Positions 13,858-16,560 of a stretch of 16,560 bases of DNA are shown one piece after another. Position 1 is the first letter of the stretch. Each line of letters starts with the position of its first letter. The notes beneath the pieces were generated by a model, which saw only the letters and a program-made list of their open reading frames with translations, had not been told where the DNA came from and ran no database searches. The stretch is from DASQDN01 sp035630195 (GTDB lineage: Bacteria; Acidobacteriota; Terriglobia; Bryobacterales; Bryobacteraceae), in the NCBI GenBank assembly GCA_035630195.1, contig DASQLD010000322.1:1-16560 (forward strand), in the 5' to 3' direction. The translations under genes were made by a program, and so were the position numbers.

Positions 13858-14641
13858 TACCGGCGGGTTCTTCCTTCCCACGTACGGCGTGCTCGTGGCG
13901 CTGGCATTCCTTATCGCGATCTGGCTGACTGGCAAACTGGCGGCCAAGGCCGGACTTAGCCCGGACAAGATAACGAACCTGGCAATCTATTGCGCCTTAG
14001 CCGGGATGGCAGGCGCGAAACTGTTGATGTTCCTCTTCGACTGGCGCACGTACCTGCTGAATCCTCGCGAGATCTTCACGTTCAGCACACTACAAGCTGC
14101 GGGCGTGTATCAAGGGGGACTCATCATCGCGATCCTGTTTGCGGTCGTATACATAAAGCGTACCGGACTACCTACCCTAGTTACCTGCGATGTTTTCGCG
14201 CCGGGACTCGCCATCGGACATGCTGTCGGGCGGCTCGGCTGTCTAGCGGCGGGATGTTGTTGGGGAGCTGTCTGCCATCGACCATGGGCGATCACGTTCA
14301 CCAACCCTGAGGCTCATGAATTGACCGGCGTGCCACTAGGAGTGCCGCTGCATCCGGCCCAACTATACGAATCAGTTGCCGAGTTTGTGATCTTTGGGTT
14401 GCTGTATCGCCTGTTCCACCGACCGCATAAAGAGGGTCAGGTGATTGGCGGATACCTTTTGTTGTACTCCGCGGTTCGCTTCGCGGTGGAGTTCTTCCGC
14501 AATCATGAGCAGGAACTGATCGCGGGCTTATCTCTTACGCAGTGGATCTCTCTCGCAACGTTTGGGGCCGGCGTATGGCTATTCACAACGGGGACAAACT
14601 ACAGAGTTCAACATCAAACCGCCATCGGACACGTGAAGTAG
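13838..14641 (+). CDS. lgt: Prolipoprotein diacylglyceryl transferase (variant active-site residues)
   Basis: A 267-residue inner-membrane protein that moves diacylglycerol from phosphatidylglycerol to the lipobox cysteine of prolipoproteins, the step before LspA. About seven hydrophobic segments. Matches: PTYGVLVALAF (14-24), GAKLLMFLFDW (59-69), YQGGLI (91-96), GHAVGRLGCLAAGCCWG (127-143), HPAQLYE (172-178) and RFAVEFFR (214-221), which includes the conserved Arg. Compared with E. coli, His103 of HGGLIG is Gln92, and Asn146 of GRxGN is Cys135; a CxxxxCC cluster (135, 140, 141) is typical of one Lgt branch. ATG 13838 is chosen because the earlier ATG at 13808 lies inside lspA. The stop overlaps the convergent kinase gene by 28 bp. 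The family call is secure; how activity is kept is less so. Confidence 0.9.
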   Translation: MFPKLIDTGGFFLPTYGVLVALAFLIAIWLTGKLAAKAGLSPDKITNLAIYCALAGMAGAKLLMFLFDWRTYLLNPREIFTFSTLQAAGVYQGGLIIAILFAVVYIKRTGLPTLVTCDVFAPGLAIGHAVGRLGCLAAGCCWGAVCHRPWAITFTNPEAHELTGVPLGVPLHPAQLYESVAEFVIFGLLYRLFHRPHKEGQVIGGYLLLYSAVRFAVEFFRNHEQELIAGLSLTQWISLATFGAGVWLFTTGTNYRVQHQTAIGHVK

Positions 14642-16341
14642 AACGTCGATCCGTTATTCAGCGCCGATTCGATCCAGATCTTTCCGCCATTACGCTCAAT
14701 CACCTTCTGGCAAATCGCTAGGCCGATCCCGGTTCCTTCGTATTTTTCGTTGCCATGAAGACGCTTGAATATTCCGAAGATCCGTTGATGGTATTGCGGA
14801 TCTACACCGATTCCGTTGTCTCGCACTTCGAACTGCCAAACCTTCCCTATCGAATCAGCGGACACATGGATGCGCGGCGCCTCGCCGTTCCGCCTGTACT
14901 TTACGGCGTTCCCGATAAGATTCTGCATTACCTGGATGGCGTGTGTCTCGCGCCAGATGATGACCGGCAAAACGCTTTGCGTGATGATAGCGCCACTTTC
15001 TTCAACCGACGCATGGAGATTCGCCAGCGCCTGATCCAAAACGAGCTGGAGATTGACCGGACAGAGGGGACTGTCATCATCCATATGGATGGCTTGCGTG
15101 CATGTAAGCAAGTCATGAACAAGCCGGTCCATTCGTCGGGCGCCATTGACAGCGAAGTCGATATACTCCAGGGCTTCGTGGTCCAAACGGTCGGAATATT
15201 GGCGCTTTAGAAATTGGGTGTAGAGCGCGACCATCCGAAGCGGCTCTTTCAGATCGTGAGACGCCGAGTAAGCAAATTGATGGAGGTCTTCATTGGCACG
15301 ACGGAGCTCTTCATTGGCGCGAGATAACGCCTCGGCGACTGCTTTTGATTCCGAGACATCGATCGCCGCTCCCAGCATCCTGACGGCACGTCCATTGTCG
15401 AAAACAACGCGACCGTTTGCGAACACCCATCCGGTCGTGCCATCCTCCCGAATTGCGCGGAATTCGACGTGATAGTCCCCTTGTCCTGCCAGCGCCTTCT
15501 CGAGGGCACTGGAGATCATCGCCTGATCGTCGGGATGAATCAGACTGGAGAAGGCTTCGATGGTGCCATTAAATGATCCCGGGCTTACTCCGTGGATCTT
15601 GTAAACAAGGTCGGACCATTCCACGTTATCCGTTTCGATGTCCCAGTGCCAAATGCCGACCTTGCCAGCTTCGAGCGCGAGCAGTTGCCGTTCCTCGCTT
15701 CTTCTCAGTTCGGTTTCGGCTCGCAAAAGATTAGTGATGTCGTGAGTCACCGTTAGCACGGAACGAACCGAGCCATCCTCTGCGAATTCGGGAGCGCCTA
15801 CAGCATCGTACTGGCGAAGTCCCAGTGGGCCATTGAACTCCAACCGGATACTCTCCGGCTGACCTGAAGAGAAAATCCGTTTCAGACTCTCTTCGAGAAG
15901 GCGCGATAGTTCATTCGGGTAGCCGAGTTCGGCGTGGGACTTGCCTTTGACGAGTTCCGCCTTGATGCCGGTGTGACGTTCGACGGCGGCGCTGCTGAAG
16001 ATGAAGCGCAAATCCGGACCATAGCGGGAGATCATGTCCGGCACGTTGTTGAGTACGGATCGTAAGTCGTGTTCTCGTTCCCGAATCAGATTCTGTGCGC
16101 GACGTTCCTCCGTTACGTCTCGGACGAAAACGACTATCCCTCTCTGTGTTCCATCCGGTAGACGATGAGGAACGTAGCTCACTTCCAGGTGGTGGAGAGT
16201 ACCGTCCTTGTGGCGGATATGGGATTCGAAGGAGACGCGTTCGCCCCCGAGGGCTCGCTGAATGAACGGCCGTGCGTAGGTGAAGTGCGGTTCGCCGGTC
16301 AACTCCTGAATAGTCCGCCCGATCATGTCCTTCCGCCGCAC
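14614..16341 (-). CDS. Multi-PAS sensor histidine kinase (HisKA + HATPase)
   Basis: 575 residues from GTG 16341. Domains: PAS 1 with its PAC end at about 1-80 (GTLHHLEVSYVPHR, then VVFVRDVTEERR), PAS 2 about 90-205 (VLNNVPDMISRYGPDLRFIF, then VTHDIT), PAS 3 about 218-332 (GIWHWDIETDNVEWSD, ending GAAIDVSES), a coiled coil 333-355, and HisKA with His362 in FAYSASHDLKEPLR. The HATPase domain has an N box near N474 and N478, DNGIGV (508-513), and GTGIGLA (536-542). It has no membrane segment, so it is a soluble sensor, of the phytochrome-like HisKA type. Its response regulator is not in view. The PAS 1 reading continues upstream of GTG 16341 (codons to about 16500, with DSVPVFISYV and RYKRVNAAYEQIF) but contains no ATG, GTG or TTG before the stop TAA at 16515-16513, so the true start is unresolved. 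The stop overlaps lgt by 28 bp. Confidence 0.88.
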   Translation of the reverse strand: MRRKDMIGRTIQELTGEPHFTYARPFIQRALGGERVSFESHIRHKDGTLHHLEVSYVPHRLPDGTQRGIVVFVRDVTEERRAQNLIREREHDLRSVLNNVPDMISRYGPDLRFIFSSAAVERHTGIKAELVKGKSHAELGYPNELSRLLEESLKRIFSSGQPESIRLEFNGPLGLRQYDAVGAPEFAEDGSVRSVLTVTHDITNLLRAETELRRSEERQLLALEAGKVGIWHWDIETDNVEWSDLVYKIHGVSPGSFNGTIEAFSSLIHPDDQAMISSALEKALAGQGDYHVEFRAIREDGTTGWVFANGRVVFDNGRAVRMLGAAIDVSESKAVAEALSRANEELRRANEDLHQFAYSASHDLKEPLRMVALYTQFLKRQYSDRLDHEALEYIDFAVNGARRMDRLVHDLLTCTQAIHMDDDSPLCPVNLQLVLDQALANLHASVEESGAIITQSVLPVIIWRETHAIQVMQNLIGNAVKYRRNGEAPRIHVSADSIGKVWQFEVRDNGIGVDPQYHQRIFGIFKRLHGNEKYEGTGIGLAICQKVIERNGGKIWIESALNNGSTFYFTCPMAV

Positions 16342-16487
16342 ATTGAAGATTTGCTCATACGCGGCATTGACGCGCTTGTAGCGCTGATCGGCGCCAACGT
16401 ACGAGATGAAGACAGGGACACTATCGAGAGACGCTTCCAGCTCAGCGAGTCGTGATTCGAGCTCAGCGTTCCGGCGGCGAAGTTGCT

Positions 16488-16560
16488 CTAGTCTCCCGTT
16501 TCTAAAGTCTCTTTATATTTATTGACCTTACGAATGATCTTGCTGGCACTGGCGACCCAC
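16488..16560 (-). CDS. C-terminus of an upstream minus-strand gene, partial
   Basis: The last 23 codons of a gene entering from the right edge: WVASASKIIRKVNKYKETLE then TGD and TAG (16490-16488). It is the only frame open across this edge on the minus strand. Its stop lies inside the N-terminal coding stretch of the kinase, in a different frame, so the two genes probably overlap and are co-transcribed. I do not recognise the protein from this fragment; a kinase-partner regulator is possible but unsupported. Confidence 0.45.
   Translation of the reverse strand, partial: WVASASKIIRKVNKYKETLETGD

Overview
The window looks like a housekeeping stretch of an Acidobacteriota-type chromosome (Solibacter/Bryobacter-like). 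That placement is an inference from protein style: an exported SAM-methyltransferase-fold protein, a PAL-like NHL protein and a CxxxxCC-type Lgt, in a moderately GC-rich, mostly SD-poor genome. No phage, CRISPR array, complete insertion sequence, rRNA or tRNA was seen, and I found no clear new defence or biosynthetic system.

Layout. 1-976 (minus): an exported methyltransferase-fold protein followed by the N-terminal part of a site-2-protease-like metallopeptidase cut by the window edge. 1009-5020 (plus): a tightly packed run of a DUF4352-type lipoprotein, a secreted protein with a duplicated beta domain, folD, coaE and an HtrA/DegP-family protease. Most joints overlap by 4 to 29 bases, and folD has its own promoter candidate. 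5021-5697 has no convincing gene but carries a diverged inverted repeat of about 70 bp. 5698-6429 (minus) is a YhhQ-type queuosine-precursor transporter, divergent from a small lipoprotein and a geranylgeranyl-reductase-family flavoprotein (6481-8097). 8308-8634 (minus) is a small unknown gene, divergent from an ankyrin-repeat protein (8704-9261). 9516-10463 is a secreted six-bladed NHL protein resembling peptidyl-alpha-hydroxyglycine alpha-amidating lyase. 10532-14641 is the ileS-lspA-lgt operon with overlapping lspA and lgt. 14614-16341 (minus) is a multi-PAS sensor histidine kinase that converges on, and overlaps, lgt. The last 73 bases hold the C-terminus of another minus-strand gene.

How the genes fit together. 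lspA and lgt encode two of the enzymes that process bacterial lipoproteins, and two small lipoproteins (1009, 6481) are in the same window. folD (one-carbon folate) and coaE (last step of CoA synthesis) are core metabolism co-transcribed with an envelope protease. yhhQ salvages a queuosine precursor for tRNA modification.

The most interesting signals are: a repeated pattern of -10-like boxes lying 6 to 16 bases from start codons, which suggests leaderless or near-leaderless mRNAs; two divergent -10 boxes that overlap each other at 993-1002; an NHL protein that keeps the three zinc-ligand histidines, arginine and tyrosine expected of PAL; an Lgt lacking residues considered important in E. coli; a methyltransferase fold behind a signal peptide; and a histidine kinase whose first PAS domain extends upstream of any usual start codon.
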